A stretch of 15,593 nucleotides of DNA from Vampirovibrionales bacterium (GTDB taxonomy: Bacteria; Cyanobacteriota; Vampirovibrionia; Vampirovibrionales; JAJTHC01), in assembly GCA_021299615.1 (NCBI GenBank), contig JAJTHC010000110.1:1-15593 (forward strand), in the 5' to 3' direction. The notes beneath the pieces were generated by a model. The model ran no database searches. It saw nothing but the letters and a program-made list of their open reading frames with translations, and was not told the DNA's origin. Within the stretch, counting starts at the first letter, position 1. Each line of letters opens with the position of its first letter. The translations under genes and the position numbers were made by a program. Positions 6,319 to 13,605 of this stretch are shown here, piece after piece.

Positions 6319-9300
6319 ATGAATAAACATGCCCTTTCTGCTCAACAAACGGCTCAAAAGCCACCCAAACAAGCTCAGCGTAAAAAAAGTAACGCTCCAA
6401 AGCAAAAAGGGAATGCTCAAGGCAATTCCCAAAATCAAGGGGGCAAGTCGCAAAAAAATCAAGGGCAGAAGAATCAAGCGTCCCAGCAAAATCTGCCGAA
6501 AGATCCTATTCCGCATATTACGCCTGTGTGGGTGAAAAATCAAGCCAAAGCGGGCAATTGGCGTCGAGGGCTAGAAATGCACCTCTCTGGCAATAAAATT
6601 ATGAACATGGACTTGGAACCATTCGGTATTGTGGCTCAAGTCAAAGGCAATTATAAATCGCATTACACGACTGAAATGCGGTTTAATACGGCGGGCATGG
6701 ATCCCCGATGCAACTGTGCCATTGAAGAAAAATGGTGTAAGCATGCGGTCGCCATCGCCTTGAGTATTGCGGAACAACGCCTGTGGGAAGTCTATTGGAA
6801 CTTGCCTGAAGAAGACGCCGATTTAATGCCCGTGACCAAGCCCATGGGCATCCTGAAAGTTCAGTTGCATTTGGGATACAACAAAAGCAAAGGCGTCGGC
6901 GTGCGACTCATTGAACGTGAGCGAGACACATGGTGTGCCGATCCTGCTAAGTTGCTGAAACGAGCGATGACCGCCGAATATCCTGATGGTACGCCTTGGC
7001 ATCAAGTCAAAGAAGGGCGTGCGGATATTGCCGTGCTTCAATTTTTGGAAAAGCACCGTATTAAGCAGGTTTCGAATAACGGATGGCTTTTGGTGCCGTT
7101 TGAAGCCTTCGACGAGTTTTATGCGACGCTCGGCGAGTGTGAAGAAGTGCTGGACGAAAAAGGCATGCGGATGCGTGTTGAAACGCTCCCCTTGATGCCC
7201 CTGCTAGAAGTGCATCAAAACACCAACGGTCAAACCACTTTGGCGATGCACTGGTGTCAGTTTGAAACGGCGCCTGTGATTTCTGAAAAAGCAGAAGCGG
7301 TGACCAGTGAAAAGGCGAAAACCGTTCTCGCCCTTGAAGAACTGGAGTTGTTGGATCCTCATGCCACGTGGGGTAAGCATCTTCAGCGGATTTATCCCTT
7401 ACAACCTGTTTTGGCGAAACTGCCCAAAGCCCTGAAAAAAAGCACGTTTACGGATGTCCCCATGCAAGACAGTGGCAACTTCCTCTTTGAAGTTCTGCCC
7501 AACTTACGAAAGATTTTGCTAATTGACGATACGGCTGTTGCAGATTCTCTCAAAAAAATGTCGCAACCGCCCGCACCGTCGCTTAATGTGGAGATGCTGG
7601 ATCAAGCCGCTATGCGTCTGCGTTTGGTGCTTCACTTCAACTACGACAAAACCCGTATTCCTTACGCCAAGCATACGAAACAGCCGCCTTATTTGGCGTC
7701 CACCAACAAAAAGAAGAATAAAACCACGTGGTACAAACGTGATTTTGCCTTTGAAGAAAAGGCGTATGAGCGTGTGAATCAGGTGTCGTCTCAACTCATG
7801 CAGGCTCACGCCTTGATGGCGGAAGGCGATGAAGCGGTGGATTTGTACAATGTTTACCTGCCTCGATGGGAAAAAGAAGGCTGGATTATCAACATGATTA
7901 ATCCGCAGGATATGACGCTTTTACAAGCGTCTCGCAACCCGTTGAGCATTGTGGCTCGCCTAGAGTTTGATGAATCGGTCACGTTCTTTACCTTGAAGTT
8001 AGAGGCTCGATTGGGCAATAAGAGTATTTCCATGACGGAAATCCAAAAGCACATGGTCGCTGGTAAAAAGTATTTTTATGTGCAAGGCACTGGTTTTGTT
8101 GAAGTGCCGTTGCATACCTTGCTTGCCGTGGGGCGAACCATTCAGGCGTTTGAACCTGAGATCCTCGAAGTGGATTTCTACAAAATCCCGACCTTTAAAG
8201 CGGGCTTGCTCATGGAACTCGTCGACGCCAAAGTCAATTTGGATATGTCCAAAAAGTTCCAGCGTTTTTGGGATATTATGACCGCAGGTAAGCCCATGGA
8301 AGAGCTAAGCGTACCGAGCAATGTGCATGCCGAACTGCGTCCGTATCAAGAGCGGGGCTTCCAGTGGTTGTGGTTCCTGTATTCTTACGGCTTAAACGGC
8401 ATTTTGGCAGATGACATGGGTCTCGGGAAAACGCTACAAGCCTTGGTTGCTTTACAACAGGCTCGCAATAAGCATGGACAGTTTCCGTCCTTGATTGTTT
8501 GCCCCACCACGTTGGTTCGAAATTGGCAGAACGAAATCACTCGCTTTACGCCTGAACTCACGGTGCTGGACCTCACAGGCACGGATCGCTATGACAACTA
8601 TCCGAAAATTAAAGAAGCCGATATTGTCATCACCAGCTATGCCATTTTACGCCGAGACATCAACGCGATTAAGGACTACGCCTTTCGCTTTGCGATTTTG
8701 GATGAATCCCAACAGATTAAAAACCTTAGTTCGCAGACGGCTCAAGCCGCCAAGCAGTTGCAATCACAGCATCGTATCGCCCTTTCAGGTACGCCGATTG
8801 AAAACCGCCTAAGCGAATTGTGGAGCGTCTTTGACTTTTTAATGCCAGGATTTTTGGAAGATTTTGATGATTTCCGCCGTCGCTACATTCAGCCCATTGA
8901 AGAGCGTGGTAGTTTGGATGCGGGGCATCGCTTGAAAAAGCAGGTGTCGCCCTTTATTTTGCGTCGCATGAAGCGAGATGTGTTGAAAGATTTGCCGCCA
9001 AAAATGGAGCAAGTTCTCTATTGCGACCTCACCGACAATCAACGACAGTTGTACCTCGATGTGCTTGAAAAAGCCCGTGAAGAGTTGATTGAAGAAGCGA
9101 TTTCTCGTGGTGGTAAAATCAACCAGCAACACGTCTTTTCAGCGTTGACGAAGTTACGCCAAGTCTGTAATCATCCGTCGTTATTGAGCAGTGACCTTTC
9201 GGGTGGCTTGCACGAATCGGGTAAGTTTGAACTGCTCAAGGATTTGTTGGAAAATGCGATTGAAAACGGGCATCGCATTTTGGTCTTTAGTCAATTTGTG

Positions 9301-9735
9301 CAGATGCTTAAAATTGTCGAAGGACACCTCAAAAAGAAGGGCATTCGCTACGAGATTTTGACAGGGCAAACCAAGCCTGAAGAACGTCAAACCAAAGTCG
9401 ACGACTTCAACAAAGACGAATCGATTAAAATCTTTTTGGTGTCGCTCAAAGCAGGCGGAACAGGTTTAAACCTCACAGGAGCCGACATGGTCGTACATTA
9501 CGACCCTTGGTGGAACCCTGCGGCTGAAGATCAAGCCACGGATCGGGTGCATCGTATTGGGCAAACGAAGAGTGTGTTTGTGTATCGTTTGATTGCTCGT
9601 TCGACGGTGGAAGAGCGAATTATGCAGTTGAAATCGCAGAAGCGTGACTTGGTCGACAGTGTCATTTCAGCAGATCGTACGATTATGAAGAAAATCAGCC
9701 TCGACGACCTCAAGGATATTTTGTCCTTAGATTAG
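6319..9735 (+). CDS. SWIM zinc-finger Snf2-family helicase-like ATPase
   Basis: A large SWI2/SNF2-type DNA translocase (1138 aa), expected to use ATP to move along duplex DNA and remodel protein-DNA complexes; bacterial members such as HepA/RapA act on RNA polymerase, but this one's target is unknown. Residues 9-60 are a Lys/Gln/Asn-rich disordered tail. A SWIM finger at 131-142 shows Cys131, Cys133, Cys140 and His142 (CxCx6CxH). A poorly conserved region follows, then the two RecA-like lobes. Lobe motifs are LRPYQ (Q-region), DDMGLGKT (698-705, Walker A), DESQ (795-798, Walker B; DEAQ or DEAH is commoner), SGTPIEN (motif III), LFSQFVQML (IV) and QATDRVHRIGQ (1072-1082, motif VI). An in-frame TAA at 6304 restricts the start to ATG 6319 or later. 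It stands alone, bounded by its own promoter and a terminator. Confidence 0.95.
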   Translation: MNKHALSAQQTAQKPPKQAQRKKSNAPKQKGNAQGNSQNQGGKSQKNQGQKNQASQQNLPKDPIPHITPVWVKNQAKAGNWRRGLEMHLSGNKIMNMDLEPFGIVAQVKGNYKSHYTTEMRFNTAGMDPRCNCAIEEKWCKHAVAIALSIAEQRLWEVYWNLPEEDADLMPVTKPMGILKVQLHLGYNKSKGVGVRLIERERDTWCADPAKLLKRAMTAEYPDGTPWHQVKEGRADIAVLQFLEKHRIKQVSNNGWLLVPFEAFDEFYATLGECEEVLDEKGMRMRVETLPLMPLLEVHQNTNGQTTLAMHWCQFETAPVISEKAEAVTSEKAKTVLALEELELLDPHATWGKHLQRIYPLQPVLAKLPKALKKSTFTDVPMQDSGNFLFEVLPNLRKILLIDDTAVADSLKKMSQPPAPSLNVEMLDQAAMRLRLVLHFNYDKTRIPYAKHTKQPPYLASTNKKKNKTTWYKRDFAFEEKAYERVNQVSSQLMQAHALMAEGDEAVDLYNVYLPRWEKEGWIINMINPQDMTLLQASRNPLSIVARLEFDESVTFFTLKLEARLGNKSISMTEIQKHMVAGKKYFYVQGTGFVEVPLHTLLAVGRTIQAFEPEILEVDFYKIPTFKAGLLMELVDAKVNLDMSKKFQRFWDIMTAGKPMEELSVPSNVHAELRPYQERGFQWLWFLYSYGLNGILADDMGLGKTLQALVALQQARNKHGQFPSLIVCPTTLVRNWQNEITRFTPELTVLDLTGTDRYDNYPKIKEADIVITSYAILRRDINAIKDYAFRFAILDESQQIKNLSSQTAQAAKQLQSQHRIALSGTPIENRLSELWSVFDFLMPGFLEDFDDFRRRYIQPIEERGSLDAGHRLKKQVSPFILRRMKRDVLKDLPPKMEQVLYCDLTDNQRQLYLDVLEKAREELIEEAISRGGKINQQHVFSALTKLRQVCNHPSLLSSDLSGGLHESGKFELLKDLLENAIENGHRILVFSQFVQMLKIVEGHLKKKGIRYEILTGQTKPEERQTKVDDFNKDESIKIFLVSLKAGGTGLNLTGADMVVHYDPWWNPAAEDQATDRVHRIGQTKSVFVYRLIARSTVEERIMQLKSQKRDLVDSVISADRTIMKKISLDDLKDILSLD

Positions 9736-9751
9736 CGAAGTCTTCCGCTAA

Positions 9752-9785
9752 AAACGCCTTTCCTAAATTATAAGGAAAGGCGTTT
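9752..9785. terminator. Bidirectional intrinsic terminator
   Basis: A perfect 13-bp inverted repeat, AAACGCCTTTCCT (9752-9764) and AGGAAAGGCGTTT (9773-9785), with an 8-base AT loop. It lies 17 bases after the Snf2 stop and 20 bases beyond the stop of the convergent 69-aa gene, so it can serve both. The T-run is short (TTTCGTGTGTTTT on the plus strand, AAA-flanked on the other). A smaller stem, TTAGCG/CGCTAA, overlaps the Snf2 stop. Confidence 0.85.
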
Positions 9786-9805
9786 CGTGTGTTTTAGAAC
9801 TAAAA

Positions 9806-10015
9806 CTAGACGTGAAGCCCTTGACGTAATTTCTCTAAGAAAGAGGAAGCTTCCTCTTCTAATTGAGGGCAATCCAGTTTTCGCAAATTTTCTATAACGG
9901 GACTTGTTGGAGGAGACGGAGGACGCACGGAGTTTAGACATTTTGAAGCATTATTAAAAGAAGGACGTATTAAATCTAGGTAATAAGACCTCCCAATTGT
10001 ACAATTCGTTTTCAT
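9806..10015 (-). CDS. Small hypothetical protein (69 aa)
   Basis: Unknown. ATG 10015-10013 is preceded by AAAAGGA about 6 bases upstream, a strong site, and a terminator lies just past its stop, so the gene is credible despite its size. The middle holds a proline-rich run (RPPSPPTSP). The last 22 residues form a likely amphipathic helix (CPQLEEEASSFLEKLRQG). Cysteines stand at 5, 26 and 49. There is no signal peptide or membrane segment. A minus-strand TATAAT at 10089-10084 about 70 bases upstream may be its -10, but I find no good -35. It follows engB by 122 bases and could also be read through from it. In size and proline content it resembles the QRSG proteins at the left, but it lacks the QRSG motif. 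Confidence 0.6.
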   Translation of the reverse strand: MKTNCTIGRSYYLDLIRPSFNNASKCLNSVRPPSPPTSPVIENLRKLDCPQLEEEASSFLEKLRQGLHV

Positions 10016-10137
10016 ATGAAATCCTTTTATTTATAGCTCAGATTGAGCAGTAGACCAGTAAGAAAGCCAATCTTTCTATACAAATTATAATCCTTCAATA
10101 TAATTTCACCATAGCCTTAAAAAATTGTTACATTCTG

Positions 10138-10836
10138 TTAAATGGTATAAGTCGCTTCTGCTTCCACGGCTTGCAAGTGAGGCAGCCCTACCTGATCCGC
10201 CAGATACATCCAGCAAGGCACACGCCCTTCGTGTGTTTCAGCGGAATAGGCGATAATAGGTAATTGAGCCAAACCTGCTTTGTCCAACAATTTTTTCGCC
10301 AATTGAAAGCTTTCCGAACGCTCACGATTCGTGCATTTATCGACCTTGGTAATCACAATCATAATCGGCAAATCATGAAACAATAACCAGTCCAACATAT
10401 CAATATCAGAGTCCATAAACCCGTGCCGAGCATCAATCAACTGCACCACCATGTCAATGTTCGTGCGGTTTTTAAGGTAATACTGAAAGTTCTTATTCCA
10501 TTCCGCCATTTCTTTTTTAGATACCTTGGCGTATCCATAGCCAGGTAAATCGACAATCGACCAACGACGAGGCACCGCAAGCGTATCGCTACTACAGGTC
10601 GCTTCGTAAAAGTTCATTAAGCGTGTTTTACCGGGTGTGTTCGACGTTCTGGCGAGATTCTTCCGCCCCAGCATGGAATTAATCCACGACGACTTGCCTA
10701 CGTTGGAGCGTCCCACCATCACGATTTCAGGCACGCCTTCTTCCGCTTCAGGGGCTAGTATCTTACTTGGCACGGAAATAATAATCTTACTGTCATGAAT
10801 TTTAATCGGACAGGCTTTCGCAAATAGGTTTGCCAT
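10138..10836 (-). CDS. engB: Ribosome-biogenesis GTPase EngB (YihA/YsxC family)
   Basis: A small essential-type GTPase that helps assemble the large ribosomal subunit in family members studied (B. subtilis YsxC, E. coli YihA). Visible G-motifs: G1 GRSNVGKS (42-49), G2 Thr67 in the SNTPGKTR stretch typical of this family, G3 DLPGYGYA (96-103), G4 TKVD (163-166) and G5 YSA (197-199). At 232 aa it is slightly longer than the usual 195-210; the excess is mostly a C-terminal tail and an insertion before DLPG. No strong ribosome binding site precedes ATG 10836-10834. The start is fixed by homology rather than by its leader, so coupling to the upstream 103-aa gene (33-base gap, same strand) is likely. 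Confidence 0.95.
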   Translation of the reverse strand: MANLFAKACPIKIHDSKIIISVPSKILAPEAEEGVPEIVMVGRSNVGKSSWINSMLGRKNLARTSNTPGKTRLMNFYEATCSSDTLAVPRRWSIVDLPGYGYAKVSKKEMAEWNKNFQYYLKNRTNIDMVVQLIDARHGFMDSDIDMLDWLLFHDLPIMIVITKVDKCTNRERSESFQLAKKLLDKAGLAQLPIIAYSAETHEGRVPCWMYLADQVGLPHLQAVEAEATYTI

Positions 10837-10869
10837 AAGAGGATAAAATCTTTCTATAATATAGAGGTG

Positions 10870-11181
10870 TTAGTGAGAAAAAAGTTTTGCCAATTCTAAG
10901 GAACCTGAGTTTTCAACCACGCCTGCTACAAATAAGAATAGCAGATTCATGATTAAAACCATCGCAAACAAACGCCAAAAAATCGCCTGTTGCTTGTCTT
11001 CAGGCTGAAAACGAGCATATAAAGAAGGCACCGCAATAAAGGGCATCACAAAGGTAGACGCGACCCAAGGAAGACTTTGCAAGTGACGACGCTTGCAGAA
11101 ACGAAAGGTCGCAAGCAAAAACGAAACATTCGGAATCAAAGCAATTGCAAAAAAGAGTAAAGGGTATTGAAGTTTAAACAT
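10870..11181 (-). CDS. Small three-helix membrane protein (103 aa, unknown)
   Basis: Not recognised. Three hydrophobic stretches are visible: about 5-24, 40-56 and 68-91. The two connecting loops are short and charged (FRFCKRRH; YARFQPEDKQQ), and the C-terminal tail is polar. The positive-inside rule suggests the first loop is cytoplasmic. ATG 11181-11179 has a strong AAAGGAG about 8 bases upstream. It sits 33 bases before engB on the same strand and probably shares its transcript. It is divergent from the exported NTF2-like gene. It resembles small inner-membrane proteins of unknown role, and I assign none. Confidence 0.75.
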   Translation of the reverse strand: MFKLQYPLLFFAIALIPNVSFLLATFRFCKRRHLQSLPWVASTFVMPFIAVPSLYARFQPEDKQQAIFWRLFAMVLIMNLLFLFVAGVVENSGSLELAKLFSH

Positions 11182-11247
11182 GAACGGCTCCTTTCATAAT
11201 TTAAAGAACTTAACACAATAACTCTACAACAAAATCAAAAAAAGTGG

Positions 11248-11253
11248 TACTAT
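11248..11253 (+). promoter_or_regulatory. Extended -10 promoter candidate for the NTF2-like gene
   Basis: TACTAT preceded by TGG, giving the TGnTAnnAT pattern of an extended -10 element. It lies 45 bases before the ATG at 11298. The upstream sequence is A-rich with no clear -35, as is common for extended -10 promoters. Confidence 0.4.
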
Positions 11254-11297
11254 GTAAATATTATGTATTGTTTCAATTTTTCAAAGTGAGATTTTTT

Positions 11298-12380
11298 ATG
11301 CCTCTTTCAAATTTCATGCGGTTCTTTTTTGCGGTTTTGTTGCTAGCGATGTTTTCGTCACTTCAACTCACGCCCGTGGCTCAAGCATGGACGCCTCAAT
11401 GGGGCTTTTCAAAAACAAACCACGCCTTGAAAAACGTCACCATTACAGGTGCCACTGCTTCGGATGAACGTGTGCTAGACGTTTTACACGTCGTTCAAGG
11501 CTTGCTCACCGCCGCCCAACGCCGAGACATCGACGGCTTTATGAAATACTACGCCAATGCCTACATTAGCGGAGACAACCTTACCCGTTCTGAATTACGC
11601 AAGCTGGTTTTAGAAACGTGGGAACAATACCCCAACATGCAATATAGTTCCACTGTGCTGGAAATCCGAGTCAACGGCAACTGGATTACGGTAGAAACCG
11701 AAGATGTGAGCCTTGCCACAGGTTTGCCCACCCCCCTAGATATGCTTGAAACAGGCGTGGCAGCTGACTCTTCCTTGTTCCTTAACAAAAATGCGTCAGG
11801 CACATTGGCCACACGCTCTCGCAATTTAATGTACCTTCGCAAAATTGGCGACGATTGGCGGATTGACAGTGATCAATCGCTGTATGAAGATGCCGTCTTA
11901 CGTTACGGCAAAACAGACGGGCTAGAAATTGAGTTTTCCGTGCCTGATAAAGTCTTCGCAGGGCAGAGCTATACCGCCGCCGTACAAGCAGGCTTCCCCC
12001 CCAATAGCGTGGCGATGACGTCGGTGAACCGATCAGAAATGGTCTACCCTCACCCTCGCATCGTGAATGCCATGCGTGTAATGGCACCTGCTCAAAATAG
12101 TTTAGAACGTGTGTTTACCGCCAATACCAATAGCCGTAATGAAATGGTCAGTGCCAGCTTGGGCTTATTGCAAGGCAAGCGTGTGCTAGGTCCTAACGGT
12201 GAACCAGCCGTAAGCCTTACCCTAAGCGGTGTGGTGACGCTGGTTAAGCGTGTGAATGTGGCTTCCAAGGCGGAAGACACGGCAGCGTCTCGCTTGCAAG
12301 GGGTTGTGGTGAACTCTGCCAACGGCAAAATTGATTTCAGCAACGAAAAAGCCAAATCTGAGGAAGAAGACCATGAGTAA
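11298..12380 (+). CDS. Exported NTF2-like (SnoaL-type) domain protein, 360 aa
   Basis: An exported protein of unknown role. The frame opens at 11244, but ATG 11298 follows AAAGTGAG by 7 bases and gives a clean Sec signal peptide: a Lys-poor n-region with Arg8, the hydrophobic core FFFAVLLLAM, and AQA before Trp31. Residues about 60-190 fit the cystatin-like NTF2 fold: VVQGLLTAAQRRDIDGFMKYY is the first helix, followed by strands ending in LRKIGDDWRID. This pattern is seen in many secreted or periplasmic NTF2-like proteins. The remainder (about 195-340) looks beta-rich and the end is highly acidic (KSEEEDHE). No lipobox is present. The stop overlaps the start of the PfpI-family gene by 8 bases (ATGAGTAA), a strong sign of an operon. 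The NTF2 assignment rests on pattern only. Confidence 0.85.
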   Translation: MPLSNFMRFFFAVLLLAMFSSLQLTPVAQAWTPQWGFSKTNHALKNVTITGATASDERVLDVLHVVQGLLTAAQRRDIDGFMKYYANAYISGDNLTRSELRKLVLETWEQYPNMQYSSTVLEIRVNGNWITVETEDVSLATGLPTPLDMLETGVAADSSLFLNKNASGTLATRSRNLMYLRKIGDDWRIDSDQSLYEDAVLRYGKTDGLEIEFSVPDKVFAGQSYTAAVQAGFPPNSVAMTSVNRSEMVYPHPRIVNAMRVMAPAQNSLERVFTANTNSRNEMVSASLGLLQGKRVLGPNGEPAVSLTLSGVVTLVKRVNVASKAEDTAASRLQGVVVNSANGKIDFSNEKAKSEEEDHE

Positions 12381-12903
12381 ACGCTTTTTATTGATTATTG
12401 CCCCCCAACAGTTTAACGACACAGAACTTGAAGAAACCCGCAATGCGGTGGAATCCGCTGGGCATTTGGTGCATATTGCCTCAACCCAAACAGGCGAAGC
12501 CCAAGGCATGCACGGTATGTTTGAAAACGTCGATGTGCATTTGGATCATTGCAGTTCGCATGATTACGATGCCCTCGTCATCATTGGTGGCTATGGAAGC
12601 GTCGGGCATTTGTGGGAGTCTAGCGTTTTGCATGATTTGGTGAAGGCGTTTTATGCGGAAGGCAAGTTGGTTTCAGCGATTTGTGTGTCTCCTGCTGTTT
12701 TGGCGAAATCAGGGATTCTGAAAGGCAAGCAAGCCACCGTTTGGTCGATGCCTGAAACCCACAAGGCTCTAAAAACAGGGGGAGCCACCCTTTCTGACAA
12801 GCCCGTTGTGGTGGATGGTTCGATCATTACCGCCAATAGTCCAGATTCATCAACCGCCTTTGGGCAAGCCCTTGTCGATTACTTTGTGGAAGTCAAGGCT
12901 TAA
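12373..12903 (+). CDS. DJ-1/PfpI-family protein
   Basis: A class I glutamine-amidotransferase-like protein of the DJ-1/PfpI superfamily (176 aa), whose members include glyoxalases, deglycase-like enzymes, proteases and redox sensors. Visible: the conserved acidic residue Glu18 after the first strand, IIGGYGS (oxyanion region), and the nucleophile elbow AICVSP with Cys104. The residue after the Cys is Val where classical PfpI proteases have His. It is therefore unlikely to be a PfpI-type peptidase and more like the redox/glyoxalase branch. The start ATG 12373 overlaps the upstream gene by 8 bases, with AGGAAGA about 6 bases upstream. It is cytoplasmic, unlike its exported partner. Its stop overlaps that of the convergent gene by four bases. 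Confidence 0.9.
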   Translation: MSKRFLLIIAPQQFNDTELEETRNAVESAGHLVHIASTQTGEAQGMHGMFENVDVHLDHCSSHDYDALVIIGGYGSVGHLWESSVLHDLVKAFYAEGKLVSAICVSPAVLAKSGILKGKQATVWSMPETHKALKTGGATLSDKPVVVDGSIITANSPDSSTAFGQALVDYFVEVKA

Positions 12904-13592
12904 TAGAGATAAATCGGCAAGGCAAAGAGATCCGCATACAGACGCAAAACGAGGCTTTTTGTGTCCACCAGCGTTTGGGCTTGAAAAAGCTGGATCTGCA
13001 CGGTGATGCGATTCGGGAAGCGATCGGGGTAGGGCTTTAGCAAGGGCATCAACGCTAGCGGAGGCAGACTCACCAGCATTCTGTCCCCTGTGGCGAGGGC
13101 GTCTAGGGGACGCTCGTAAGCGATCAAGCGTTGTCGTTGATTGTTGAGCATCAGGCGTTTGACGTTGGTAATCGCTCCTTTGGTTTCAGGATACCACACG
13201 CCATAATCGGCGAAAATCTGCACCTTAAGCTTGGATTCAAGCACGGCGAGACTCCCCTTCGGATTCACCACCTGCACACGAGGCACCACCATCCACGGAT
13301 GCGATCCGCCCACCATTCGCCAATGCACAATCGGCTTCCACACAGGCGTTTCAGTGGCTTGCAAGTAAAAGGCTTGAGACGCCAACCCTTCAAGCTCTTC
13401 AGGTGTGGGCGTGCTATTGGGATGCTGATAAAACCAGTTTTGCTTGAGTTCGTCATACCGCATGGGGGCGAGGGCATCGTACACAAAGCCCGATGCTTGC
13501 GTATCGAGCTTGGGCGTCACGGGGGCGGCGAAGGCAGGGGCGAGCATCGTGCAAAATAGGATGAAAATAAGCAAGCTTAGACGTTTGAACAT
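12900..13592 (-). CDS. Exported protein of unknown function (230 aa)
   Basis: Not recognised. The N-terminus is a classical Sec signal peptide: MFKR, a hydrophobic core from Leu5 to about Met16, and AFA before Ala-Pro, cleaved about residue 22-23. The mature part is Pro- and aromatic-rich with alternating hydrophobics, suggesting a beta-rich periplasmic or surface protein. It has no Cys after cleavage, no lipobox and no membrane anchor. Only weak purine-rich sequence (AAGAAAG) precedes the ATG. The start lies 13 bases after the higA-like stop on the same strand, so the gene may be read through from the toxin-antitoxin operon or have its own promoter inside higA. The 3' end overlaps the PfpI-family gene at the palindromic TTAA 12900-12903, which supplies both stop codons. 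Confidence 0.8.
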   Translation of the reverse strand: MFKRLSLLIFILFCTMLAPAFAAPVTPKLDTQASGFVYDALAPMRYDELKQNWFYQHPNSTPTPEELEGLASQAFYLQATETPVWKPIVHWRMVGGSHPWMVVPRVQVVNPKGSLAVLESKLKVQIFADYGVWYPETKGAITNVKRLMLNNQRQRLIAYERPLDALATGDRMLVSLPPLALMPLLKPYPDRFPNRITVQIQLFQAQTLVDTKSLVLRLYADLFALPIYLY

Positions 13593-13605
13593 GGGGCATC
13601 TTTCT

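Noticed and set aside
11244..11297. An 18-residue N-terminal extension of the NTF2-like protein
   Set aside because: It would place hydrophobic residues ahead of a complete signal peptide. ATG 11298 has its own ribosome site, and the extension starts inside the -10 region.
11996..12002. C7 run in the NTF2-like gene as another phase-variation tract
   Set aside because: Seven bases is within what coding sequence produces by chance and is well below the length of the tract at 418-427.
13131..13559. A 142-aa plus-strand frame rich in His and Arg
   Set aside because: It lies entirely opposite the exported 230-aa gene, which has a signal peptide and plausible composition. The plus frame has no family match and an unlikely amino-acid mix, as expected for a shadow.
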